From positions 186,001 through 250,000 of the forward strand of contig NZ_KZ672982.1 in NCBI RefSeq assembly GCF_002970975.1: a stretch of DNA of 64,000 nt, given 5' to 3'. Shown piece by piece: positions 7,314-15,726 of this stretch (the stretch's first letter is position 1; each line of letters starts with the position of its first letter). The notes below the pieces were generated by a model, which was not told the DNA's origin, did not search any database, and worked only from the letters and a program-made list of their open reading frames with translations. This DNA comes from Microbacterium halophytorum. GTDB taxonomy: Bacteria > Actinomycetota > Actinomycetes > Actinomycetales > Microbacteriaceae. The position numbers and the translations under genes are program-made.

Positions 7314-8630
7314 GTGCGAACCGTCACCGACTCCCCCTCCTGGCGGTCATGGCTCATCTGGGGCGTCGGGGTCGCGGCGTACCTGCTCGCGATCACGAAC
7401 CGCGCCTCGCTCAGCGCGGTCGGCGTCGACGCGGCCGAACGGTTCCACGCGGACGCTGCAACGCTCTCCCTCTTCGCAGTCATGCAGCTCGCCGTGTACG
7501 GCGGCGCCCAGATCCCCGTCGGCGTACTGCTCGATCGGTTCGGGGCCAGGCCGATCATCACGGCGGGGATGCTGCTCATGGCGGCCGGGCAGTTCGTGAT
7601 GGCGGTCTCCCCCAGCATCGGCATCGCGATCCTGGCCCGGATGCTCCTCGGCGCCGGTGACGCCGCTGTCTTCCCCGCCGTACTGCGGCTCGTCGCCACG
7701 TGGTTCCCGGCCCAGCGCGGGCCGCTCATGGTGCAGCTGACGGGCCTCGTCGGGCAATCAGGTCAGCTGCTCGCCCTGATCCCGCTCGCCGCCCTTCTGC
7801 ACGCGACGACCTGGACCATCACGTTCGGCAGCATCGCCGGTCTGTGCGTGCTCTTCGCCATCCTGGTCTGGCTCATCGTGCGGAACCATCCGCCGGAGCG
7901 CACCGCCGACGTGACGGTCAACACCGAGACCGGTGCGGTACGCGTCGTCACTTCGTCCATCGACACGGGTGTCGGCATCCGCGGCGCCTGGGCGCACCCC
8001 GGCACGCGCCTCGCGTTCTGGTCGCACTTCACGACGCCGTTCGCGGGAACCGCGTTCCTGCTGCTCTGGGGTATGCCGTTCCTGACGGCCGGCGAGGGGC
8101 TGAGCAGCGCCGCCGCCGCGTCCCTGCTCTCGCTCAACGTCGTCGCCGCGATGGTGCTGGGCCCCGTGGTCGGGGAGCTCTCTCGGCGCATCCCGCTGCG
8201 CCGTTCGCTCGCACTGGTCCTCCCCAGCGTCGGCGTACAGGTCGCCGCCTGGCTCGCGGTCATCCTGTGGCCGGGCCCCGCGCCGCTCTGGCTGCTGACC
8301 GCGCTCGTCGTGGCGCTCGCCGCCGGCGGTCCGGCTTCCATGATCGCGTTCGACCACGCGCGCACCCACAACCCCGCCCACCGGCTCAGCACGGCGACCG
8401 GCGTGACGAACTCGGGCGGCTTCCTCGCCGCGCTCATCGCGATCTTCCTGATCGGCCTCACCCTCGACCTCCAGGGCGCCGGAACGCCCGACACCTACAA
8501 CCTCGAGGCATTCCGCTGCGCCTTCCTCACGCAGCTGCCGCTCTGGGCGATCGGCACGCTCGGCATCCTCGTCAACCGCAAGCGCACCCGCATCCGGATG
8601 GGCCTGGACCCCGATCCGAAAGCCCGATAG
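7314..8630 (+). CDS. MFS transporter
   Basis: A 438-residue, 12-helix MFS protein of a different subgroup from its upstream neighbour. It has a GVLLDRFGARPIITAGM motif-A loop, an LLGAGDAAVFPAVLRLVATWFP segment between helices 4 and 5, and a cytoplasmic mid-loop rich in Thr/Glu (~200-225). The ordering resembles the nitrate/nitrite-like and anion:cation symporter-like MFS groups often labelled only 'MFS transporter'. The substrate cannot be inferred. It begins with GTG 41 bp after the drug exporter and may be read from the same transcript. Confidence 0.82.
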   Translation: MRTVTDSPSWRSWLIWGVGVAAYLLAITNRASLSAVGVDAAERFHADAATLSLFAVMQLAVYGGAQIPVGVLLDRFGARPIITAGMLLMAAGQFVMAVSPSIGIAILARMLLGAGDAAVFPAVLRLVATWFPAQRGPLMVQLTGLVGQSGQLLALIPLAALLHATTWTITFGSIAGLCVLFAILVWLIVRNHPPERTADVTVNTETGAVRVVTSSIDTGVGIRGAWAHPGTRLAFWSHFTTPFAGTAFLLLWGMPFLTAGEGLSSAAAASLLSLNVVAAMVLGPVVGELSRRIPLRRSLALVLPSVGVQVAAWLAVILWPGPAPLWLLTALVVALAAGGPASMIAFDHARTHNPAHRLSTATGVTNSGGFLAALIAIFLIGLTLDLQGAGTPDTYNLEAFRCAFLTQLPLWAIGTLGILVNRKRTRIRMGLDPDPKAR

Positions 8631-8639
8631 GGACCGGGC

Positions 8640-8993
8640 TCAGTCCAGTGGTTTCATCGAAGCAATCACACGCTCCGGCACCATGTGGACGAGCGGCGTC
8701 AGGTCTACCGGCGGGTACTCGTCGTCAATGCACTCACGCCAGAACGTGACGTGGTGCTGGTCGAGCCAGTGCTCCGACAGCGCGACATCGACGTCCACTT
8801 CGCCCTGCACGCTGTACCAGTACAGGTACTGCACGCCCTCGACCTTCTCTGTGAAGATCGTCTCGACGTACATCTGCTCGGGCTCAAGCGTCTCGCGCAC
8901 TGCCTCTGCGTTGGCGTTCAGGAAGCCCATCCATTCCGCGACGCGTTCGCCCGCGCCGTCTCGTACCCGGAAACGGGTCAGTTCGATCCTCAC
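8640..8993 (-). CDS. DUF6176-like small protein
   Basis: A 117-residue soluble protein beginning MRIELTRFRVRDGAGERV (GTG start, preceded by TGGACGG). Notable parts are an EPEQMYVETIF strand, a GVQYLYWYSVQG strand and a conserved-looking HWLDQHHVTFWREC helix. The pattern resembles small ferredoxin-like (antibiotic-monooxygenase-shaped) domains annotated as DUF6176, but no enzymatic residue is evident. It converges with the upstream MFS gene, nine bases away, and diverges from the HAD gene. Function unknown. Confidence 0.7.
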   Translation of the reverse strand: MRIELTRFRVRDGAGERVAEWMGFLNANAEAVRETLEPEQMYVETIFTEKVEGVQYLYWYSVQGEVDVDVALSEHWLDQHHVTFWRECIDDEYPPVDLTPLVHMVPERVIASMKPLD

Positions 8994-9059
8994 CCGTCCA
9001 TTGTGGCCCGTTCCGTGCCCGCCAGAGTGATGCACGGCACCATCGCCTAGCGTGGCGGC

Positions 9060-9527
9060 ATGGAGTTCGAGGCCGATGCCGCGCTGTTCGACGTCAACGG
9101 GACGCTGCTGCGGTTCGGGCGGGCGCTGCCGGGTGCGGTCGATCTCGTGTCCGCACTGCCGAAGCACAGGTGGGCGATCGTCACGACCGCCCTGGCGGCG
9201 GGCACGTCGCCCCGGCTCGCCGCTCAGGGCTTCCCGCTGCCTGATGTCGTGATCGGCGGCGAGGACGTGACCGTCGGGAAGCCCGACCCCGAGGGATACC
9301 TCCTCGCGGCCTCGCGGCTCGGGGTCGATCCGGCCCGATGCGTCGTCTTCGAGGACACGGTGCGCGGCGTTTCTGCGGGCCGCGCGGCGGGCGCGACCGT
9401 CGTCGCGATCGCGACGACGCGGCCGGCTGCGCAGTTGAGCCGTGCGGACGCCGTCGTGGACTCGCTGACGGGCATCCGGATCGAAGTCACCCTCGCGGGC
9501 AGCCTGCTCGTGCGCACCTCGCCCTGA
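9060..9527 (+). CDS. HAD-IA hydrolase fold protein, cap-less and with altered catalytic motif
   Basis: The protein has 155 residues. The HAD motifs are present in order: motif I as DVNGT (residues 11-15), motif II Thr in IVTTA (~40), motif III Lys in VGKPDPEGY, and motif IV in CVVFEDTVRG. The last part matches the glycerol-/sugar-phosphatase (Gpp/DogA-like) branch. Two things are abnormal. The second Asp of DxD, the general acid/base, is Asn (AAC). The ~60-70-residue C1 cap expected between motifs I and II is missing, leaving only ~25 residues. Family members are normally ~215-230 residues. It may be decaying, a non-catalytic binder, or a phosphonatase/dehalogenase-like activity that tolerates the change. 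Confidence 0.8.
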   Translation: MEFEADAALFDVNGTLLRFGRALPGAVDLVSALPKHRWAIVTTALAAGTSPRLAAQGFPLPDVVIGGEDVTVGKPDPEGYLLAASRLGVDPARCVVFEDTVRGVSAGRAAGATVVAIATTRPAAQLSRADAVVDSLTGIRIEVTLAGSLLVRTSP

Positions 9528-9602
9528 TCCGCCCCCTGGTGCGGACGCGCGAAGGATGGAACCCTTGGAACCCCGTTCCAGTGCCGCCACGAGGAGAGCA
9601 GA

Positions 9603-9974
9603 ATGGCCCGCACAGTCGCCGAGAAGCTGCAGATCAAACCGAACGAAGAGCTGCTGTTCGAGGGCACGGATGATCAGCTCGCCCTGCTCGCACCCCTGCC
9701 CGAAGGCGTCAGCGTCGTGCGGGGGATCGAGCGCGACACGAGCGATACCGCCTTCGCGTTCGCCGCCGACCGCGCGCGCCTCGACGAGCTGCTCGCTTCG
9801 AACCTGCCGGCGCTGACGTCGTTCCGCGCGGCATGGATCGGCTACCCGAAGGGCGGGCGCAGCGACATCAACCGCGACAGGATCTGGGAGCGCGTCGAGG
9901 AGGAGGGCTGGACCCTCACCGCGAACATCGCGATCTCCGAGGAGTGGTCATCCGTGCGCCTCAAACGGGCCTGA
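9603..9974 (+). CDS. DUF3052-like small protein
   Basis: A 123-residue protein starting MARTVAEKLQIKPNEELL after a good Shine-Dalgarno (GAGGAG, about seven bases from the ATG). The shape is an N-terminal MARTVAEKL element, an alternating strand/helix middle, and a C-terminal WIGYPKGGRSDINRDRIW segment followed by EEWSSVRLK. This order is what I recall of DUF3052 proteins, common in actinobacteria and without known function; I could not verify it by search. No catalytic motif is visible. It converges on the YaeQ gene with a 15-bp gap. Confidence 0.65.
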   Translation: MARTVAEKLQIKPNEELLFEGTDDQLALLAPLPEGVSVVRGIERDTSDTAFAFAADRARLDELLASNLPALTSFRAAWIGYPKGGRSDINRDRIWERVEEEGWTLTANIAISEEWSSVRLKRA

Positions 9975-9989
9975 CGCACCGCACCCCGC

Positions 9990-10532
9990 TCACGCGATCC
10001 GGTGCTCCCCCAGATGCGCGCTGTGCGCAGCGCCGTTGATCTCGAGATACAGCTGCCCCTCCGTGACCGAGAGCGTGACGGAGTTGCGGCGGGCGAGGTC
10101 GCCGGCGACGGCGTCGACGAAGGCGGGGTCGAAGGCCCGCACGACGACGTCCTCGGCCCTGTGGATCTTCTTGCCCGCCCAGTTGGCGAGCAGCTTCCCG
10201 GGGTCGCGGTGCGTGTACACGGCGACCCTGTCGGCGAGCTTGCTGCCGAAGTGGACGCGCTCGGCGTCCGGTGCGCCCACTTCGATCCACGCCGTCAGTC
10301 TGCCCGTGAGATCGCGGACCTGCACCGCCGGCTCGTCGGTCGACGCGATACCGTCCGGGCTGAATCCGATGCCCTCCTCGTACTCGAGCAGGTAGGCCAG
10401 GAGGCGCGTCACCATGAACGCGTCCGTCTCGGACTGGTGCCGCGCCACGCGCAGCGAGACCTCGTCGTAGACGCCGCGATCCACGTCGGCGAGCTGGATG
10501 TCGAATGTGTGGATCGTCGTGCCGATTGCCAT
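9990..10532 (-). CDS. yaeQ: YaeQ family protein
   Basis: The protein has 180 residues, the usual length for YaeQ. It begins MAIGTTIHTFDIQLADVDRGVY. Characteristic elements are VARHQSETDAFMVTRLLAYLLEYEEGI in the first half, a KLLANWAGKKIHRA stretch and LYLEINGAAHSAHLGEHRIA at the end. YaeQ has a PD-(D/E)XK nuclease-like fold. It was once proposed to compensate for the transcription regulator RfaH; its real role is unclear. The family is best known from proteobacteria. Start is the first ATG matching the family N-terminus. Confidence 0.88.
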   Translation of the reverse strand: MAIGTTIHTFDIQLADVDRGVYDEVSLRVARHQSETDAFMVTRLLAYLLEYEEGIGFSPDGIASTDEPAVQVRDLTGRLTAWIEVGAPDAERVHFGSKLADRVAVYTHRDPGKLLANWAGKKIHRAEDVVVRAFDPAFVDAVAGDLARRNSVTLSVTEGQLYLEINGAAHSAHLGEHRIA

Positions 10533-10578
10533 GGACTTGAAGCCTACCGGGGCGCCGCCAGGGTTCCCGCCCGCTGGT

Positions 10579-10794
10579 TCACCCGCGCGGCTCGGCCCCG
10601 ACGACCGCCGACAGCGCCGCGGGCGCGAGGTCACCTGCCCCGCGGAGATCGACCCGCCTCGCACCACACGATGCGCACAAGACGTAGGCGATCGTTCCCT
10701 CGCTCGTCGGATGCGTCGACTCCGTGATCCATCCGTGCTCGTGGGCTCGCGGCGTCGCCGTGCGGATCGCCTGGGAGATGTGCTCTGTCGCCAT
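10579..10794 (-). CDS. Small hypothetical protein with a single CxxC knuckle
   Basis: A 71-residue protein, MATEHISQAIRTATPRAHEH at the start and a CASCGARRVDLRG element about two-thirds along. One CxxC pair could be half of a zinc knuckle; no partner Cys/His pair is obvious apart from upstream His residues. It diverges from the CGNR zinc-finger gene with only 26 bp between starts, so the two probably share a regulatory region. Function unknown. An in-frame GTG would add two residues. Confidence 0.5.
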   Translation of the reverse strand: MATEHISQAIRTATPRAHEHGWITESTHPTSEGTIAYVLCASCGARRVDLRGAGDLAPAALSAVVGAEPRG

Positions 10795-10820
10795 GGCCAC
10801 AAGCCTGGTGTAATGCCCTT

Positions 10821-11339
10821 ATGCATCTCAACCCTTACGGAGAGTACGCCGTCCTCCTCGCCGCATCCCTGGCGAACGATTGGCCGCCCGCCCGCGCGCA
10901 GATCGAGGAGCGCACGCGCGAGTTCGGCATGACGATGGCGTTCGCGCGGCACGAGGACGACCATGCGCGGGCCCGCACCGTCATCGACGGGTGGCTCGAG
11001 GTCGTGGACGCCGAGGACGACGCCCGCCGAGCCGAACTCCTCAATCGGCAGATGTCGCGTGCCACGGCATACCCCCGGCTCGTCAACCACGACGACGAGG
11101 GCTGGCACCTGCACTACCGTGACGAGGATCAGTCGCTCGCCCACGTGCTGCACGCCGTGATCAGCGTCGGCACGGCGTTCCATCTGACGACACGGGGAAT
11201 GCACCGACTGTCGCGCTGCGCGGCCGCGCCGTGCCGGACCGTCGTGGTCGACGTCACGCGGAACGGGCGACAGCGCTACTGCTCGGTGCGGTGCGCGAAT
11301 CGCGATGCTGTCCGGCGGCACCGGGCCAGGGCACGCTGA
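10821..11339 (+). CDS. CGNR zinc-finger (ABATE domain) putative regulator
   Basis: The protein has 172 residues. The N-terminal ~110 residues form the ABATE (stress-sensing) domain. The C-terminal part carries the CGNR zinc finger: CAAAPC, then RYCSVRCANRDAVRRHRARAR, where CANR replaces the namesake CGNR by one residue. CGNR proteins are presumed DNA-binding transcription regulators in actinobacteria. It diverges from a small CxxC protein, which may be its target. The ABATE part is shorter than average. Confidence 0.82.
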   Translation: MHLNPYGEYAVLLAASLANDWPPARAQIEERTREFGMTMAFARHEDDHARARTVIDGWLEVVDAEDDARRAELLNRQMSRATAYPRLVNHDDEGWHLHYRDEDQSLAHVLHAVISVGTAFHLTTRGMHRLSRCAAAPCRTVVVDVTRNGRQRYCSVRCANRDAVRRHRARAR

Positions 11340-11365
11340 GGCGCGGGCGCCCGGCGCGCACGGAC

Positions 11366-11402
11366 GAGGGCGGGCGCCCGGTCATCCCGGGTACCCGCCC
11401 TC
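11366..11402. terminator. Bidirectional hairpin between CGNR and rpf-like genes
   Basis: GAGGGCGGG pairs with CCCGCCCTC (9 bp), enclosing a second small stem. It lies in the 81-bp gap between two convergent genes and has no T-run, as is common for actinobacterial terminators. Confidence 0.6.
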
Positions 11403-11420
11403 ACGGCGAACTGACGCGCG

Positions 11421-12283
<863 letters not shown>

Positions 12284-12339
12284 ACGAATTCAGGGACTTG
12301 CCAGGATGCTCCACTCCCCCGACAGGATTCGCCCCGCCG

Positions 12340-15300
12340 CTACACGACCAACGCCCGGTAGTCGTCCGCGGTCAGCCCCGTGGCCGCGGCGGTCCCGTCG
12401 AGCACGTCGTCGAAGAGGCGCCGCTTCGCGTCTTGGAGCTCGCGCACCTTCTGCTCGATCGTGCCGGCCGCGATCATCCGGTACACCATCACGGGTTTGT
12501 GCTGACCGATGCGGTGGGCGCGGTCGATCGCCTGGGCCTCGGCGGCGGGGTTCCACCACGGATCGAGGATGATGCAGTAATCGGCGGCCGTCAGATTGAG
12601 GCCGGTGCCGCCCGCCTTCAGGGAGATGAAGAACGCCGGCACTTCGCCGCTCGAGAAGCGGTCGACCATCGCCTGTCGGCGCCGCGCGGGCGTCGCGCCG
12701 TCGAGGTAGGCGTACCGGATGCCGCGCTCGTCGGCCGTGCGGGCGGCGAGGCCGAGGAAATCGGTGAACTGGCTGAAGACGAGCACGCGGTGACCGTCTT
12801 CGGTGATCTCTTCGAGCAGCTCCCCGAGTGCGTCGAGCTTCGCCGACGCCGCATCCGGATCGCCGTCCCCGAGCGACGGGTCGAGCGCGTGGCGACGCAG
12901 CGTCGTGAGCGTCGCGAGGATCTGCACCTGGTGCTTCTTGACGTCGTCGAGCAGGCCGAGCAGCTTCTGCTGTTCGCGCCGGAAGCGACGGTCGTATGCG
13001 CGGCGATGCGCAGGCGAGAGGTCGATCTCGAGCACTTGCTCGGTCTTGGGCGGCAGCTCGGGCGCGACCTCCTCCTTCGTCCTGCGGAGCAGGAACGGCC
13101 GGATGCGCGCACGGAGCTCGGCGACGCGCTTCGACGACCCGCGCGAGATCGCCCTGTGGAAATGCTCGCGGAAGTGCTCGCGCGTGCCGAACAGGCCCGG
13201 CGCGGCGAGCGTCGCCAGTGCGAACAGCTCCATCACGTTGTTCTCGAGCGGCGTGCCCGTGACGACGAACTTCGTGGGCGCATCGAGAGCGCGTGCCAGT
13301 GCGTATCCCTTCGAAGCGGAGTTCTTCACGTTCTGGGCCTCGTCGAGCACCAGCACGCGGAACCCCATGCGGGCGAACTCCTCGTGGTCCAAGCGGAACA
13401 CGGCGTAGCTGGTCACGACGAGCGAAGCCCCGCCCACGGCGTCCGCGAGCCCCGTGCCCCGTTTGCGCGCCGTCTCGGCGACGCCGACGGCGCCGAGCCC
13501 CGGAGCGAACCGCGCGGCCTCTCGCGTCCAGTGGCCGACGACGCTCGTCGGCGCGACGACCAGGAACCGCGAACCGGGCTCGTCGACGCGGGCGCGCTCG
13601 AGCGCGGCGAGCATCTGCACCGTCTTGCCGAGCCCCATGTCGTCGGCGAGCACGCCGCCGAGGCGGTGCCGCCTGAGGAAGTCGAGCCAGCTGTAGCCTT
13701 CGGCCTGATAATCGCGCAGCTCGGCGTGGAAGCCCCCGGGCGGGTCGCGGCGCTCGATGCCGCCGGAGCCCAGAGAGCGCATCGCATCGAGCCACGACCG
13801 CTGCTGTGTCGAGATGACCCCGACCTCCGCGAGCTCCTGCCACAGATCGGCGTCGAGGCGGGGAACGCGATAGGTGCCGGAGGGGCGATCGGTGAGGGCG
13901 CGGGCCTCCGTGAGCACGTCACGCAGCTTCGCGAAGCGCGGATCCGTCAGGGGAAAGACGGTGCCGCTGAGCAGCCGCAGGTAGTTCTGGCCGCGGGAGA
14001 GCGCCGTGAGCAGGTCGCCGCTCGAGACCGGCTCCCCCTGCACCGTCACGACGATCCTCAGCTCGAGCCAGTCCCGCCCGTCCGGATCGACGCCGAACGA
14101 GATCTCGGGGGCGTCGGCGGCGAATTCGTACCGCGGCAGCTCGTCGTGGGCCTCGATGCGGAGCCCGTCGACGCCGCGCAGAAGCGGCAGCACGTGGGCC
14201 ATGAACTCGACCGTCTCGTCGCGGCCCAAGTCGCGGGCGGGGAACGCCCTGTCGTCGGGTCGCCTGCCCAACAGTTGCGCCCAGCGCCCCGCAGCGAACT
14301 CGATGTCGTCGAGGAGCTCGCGCTCGGCGGCGGGGTGGCGCCTCTGCCCGGGCGGGTACTCCCACTCCCAGAACAGCCGCACGATGTCGCTGCTGTGCCG
14401 GATGGCGAGCACCAGTTCGGGCGGGGCGGGTTCCGGTATCTCGAACGACCCGTCGGAGGATTCCAGCGGCGCGGCACCGCGCAGGCGCGGGAGGAAGTCC
14501 TCGACGAACGCTCCGATGTCGGTCGCCGGGATGCTCAGCCGCCCCTGCCGCTGGAGCGTGTCGAATTCGGATGTCGTCGGGGACGTCAGCGGCGCAACGC
14601 CGACCACGTGAGCCGACGCTTCGCCGAGCCGTGCGACCGCGACCGTCGGAGCACCGATCGGCAGCACGTCCGCGCCCGACCAGGTGTCGCCTCCCCCGAA
14701 CCTCGCCTCGACCACCAGCCCGTCGTCGACTGCACGAATGTCGATCACGGCTTCGACCGGCCCGCCGAAGGGCACGGCGGCCTGGGGCCGCGCGTCGGCG
14801 ATGAGCGGAAGCCCCGCACCGACCGCGGCTTCGAGGAGCTCCCGCAGTCCGTGCGACGGCACGGCGTCGAGCCGCATCCATTCCGGCGAGCCCCACGGGG
14901 CGCTGTGCCGCTCCCAGGTCGTGCTCGGCTGTATTCGCGTCACTGCGGCGGGGAAGTTGTCCCGCCCGGCGAAGAGCGCCTCGATGTCGGCCAGCGCTCG
15001 CCAGCGGGCGTCGGTGCTGCCCGACGCCGCAACGTCATGCCACGTGACCTCTCCGCGCACCCACGCGCCGCTCACGCCGCGCACCGCGGGGCGCGCCGCG
15101 ACCGCGACGTCGCGTTGGCCGCCTCGGCGGGTCTCCTGCACCGTGAGCAGCAGCCCGATCTCGCCCGAGTCCTCCGCATCGTCGGATACCGTGCCGAGAG
15201 CCTCGCGGAGCGCTCCGCGCCACCCGCCCTGAGGCTGTTCACGCACCGGCGCCGCCGCAGGCTCGCCCACTGGAAACGTGCTGCCGACACCGGGCGCGCC

Positions 15301-15648
15301 TTCCGCACGCTCCCTCGGCGACGACGCCTGCCGGGGAGCCGCGCTCCGCGAGACTCCGCCCACTCCGAACGGCTCGGAGCGATCGGCCAGGGCGAACATC
15401 GCCGCGGCGACGTGCGCACACGGCGTGACGCCGCAGTGCGCGCACCAGGGCTGGATCGAGCCGTCGCTCGCCAGCTCGACCGCGACGCTCAGGGCACCGA
15501 CCGACACGTGCGCGATCGAGATGTCCTGCCCCGTCTCGGCCTTGAGGACCCTCACGGGCACGCGAGCCGCCAGCGCCCGGCCGTCGCCCGCATCGTCGTC
15601 CGCGAAGAGCGACTCAACGAGATCGTCGGTGAGGCTGATGCGGGTCAT
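12340..15648 (-). CDS. SWIM zinc-finger SNF2-family DNA helicase/translocase
   Basis: A large protein of 1,102 residues. Near the N-terminus is a SWIM-type zinc finger (WCAHCGVTPCAH, ~68-79). A long family-specific middle region leads to the SNF2 ATPase: motif I DDMGLGKTVQ (~666-675), motif II LDEAQNVKN (a DEAQ box, ~768), and FVVTGTPLENN (motif III). The C-terminal helicase lobe has VFSQFTDFLG, GGTGLNLT and motif VI IDRAHRIGQ (~1038). Such proteins (HepA/SNF2 family) remodel protein-DNA or RNA polymerase-DNA complexes using ATP. It is flanked by unrelated genes and looks monocistronic. Confidence 0.92.
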   Translation of the reverse strand: MTRISLTDDLVESLFADDDAGDGRALAARVPVRVLKAETGQDISIAHVSVGALSVAVELASDGSIQPWCAHCGVTPCAHVAAAMFALADRSEPFGVGGVSRSAAPRQASSPRERAEGAPGVGSTFPVGEPAAAPVREQPQGGWRGALREALGTVSDDAEDSGEIGLLLTVQETRRGGQRDVAVAARPAVRGVSGAWVRGEVTWHDVAASGSTDARWRALADIEALFAGRDNFPAAVTRIQPSTTWERHSAPWGSPEWMRLDAVPSHGLRELLEAAVGAGLPLIADARPQAAVPFGGPVEAVIDIRAVDDGLVVEARFGGGDTWSGADVLPIGAPTVAVARLGEASAHVVGVAPLTSPTTSEFDTLQRQGRLSIPATDIGAFVEDFLPRLRGAAPLESSDGSFEIPEPAPPELVLAIRHSSDIVRLFWEWEYPPGQRRHPAAERELLDDIEFAAGRWAQLLGRRPDDRAFPARDLGRDETVEFMAHVLPLLRGVDGLRIEAHDELPRYEFAADAPEISFGVDPDGRDWLELRIVVTVQGEPVSSGDLLTALSRGQNYLRLLSGTVFPLTDPRFAKLRDVLTEARALTDRPSGTYRVPRLDADLWQELAEVGVISTQQRSWLDAMRSLGSGGIERRDPPGGFHAELRDYQAEGYSWLDFLRRHRLGGVLADDMGLGKTVQMLAALERARVDEPGSRFLVVAPTSVVGHWTREAARFAPGLGAVGVAETARKRGTGLADAVGGASLVVTSYAVFRLDHEEFARMGFRVLVLDEAQNVKNSASKGYALARALDAPTKFVVTGTPLENNVMELFALATLAAPGLFGTREHFREHFHRAISRGSSKRVAELRARIRPFLLRRTKEEVAPELPPKTEQVLEIDLSPAHRRAYDRRFRREQQKLLGLLDDVKKHQVQILATLTTLRRHALDPSLGDGDPDAASAKLDALGELLEEITEDGHRVLVFSQFTDFLGLAARTADERGIRYAYLDGATPARRRQAMVDRFSSGEVPAFFISLKAGGTGLNLTAADYCIILDPWWNPAAEAQAIDRAHRIGQHKPVMVYRMIAAGTIEQKVRELQDAKRRLFDDVLDGTAAATGLTADDYRALVV

Positions 15649-15726
15649 GAGACGACACTACGGAGGGCCGGCGACAATCTCGCAATCGGCCAGCGGCGCC
15701 CCGCGAGCGGGCTCGCCGGGCGCCGC

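Noticed and set aside
8994..9590. N-terminal extension of the DUF6176-like gene across the HAD gene on the minus strand
   Set aside because: The extra frame is antisense of the HAD gene. The GTG start with TGGACGG upstream gives a natural protein length.
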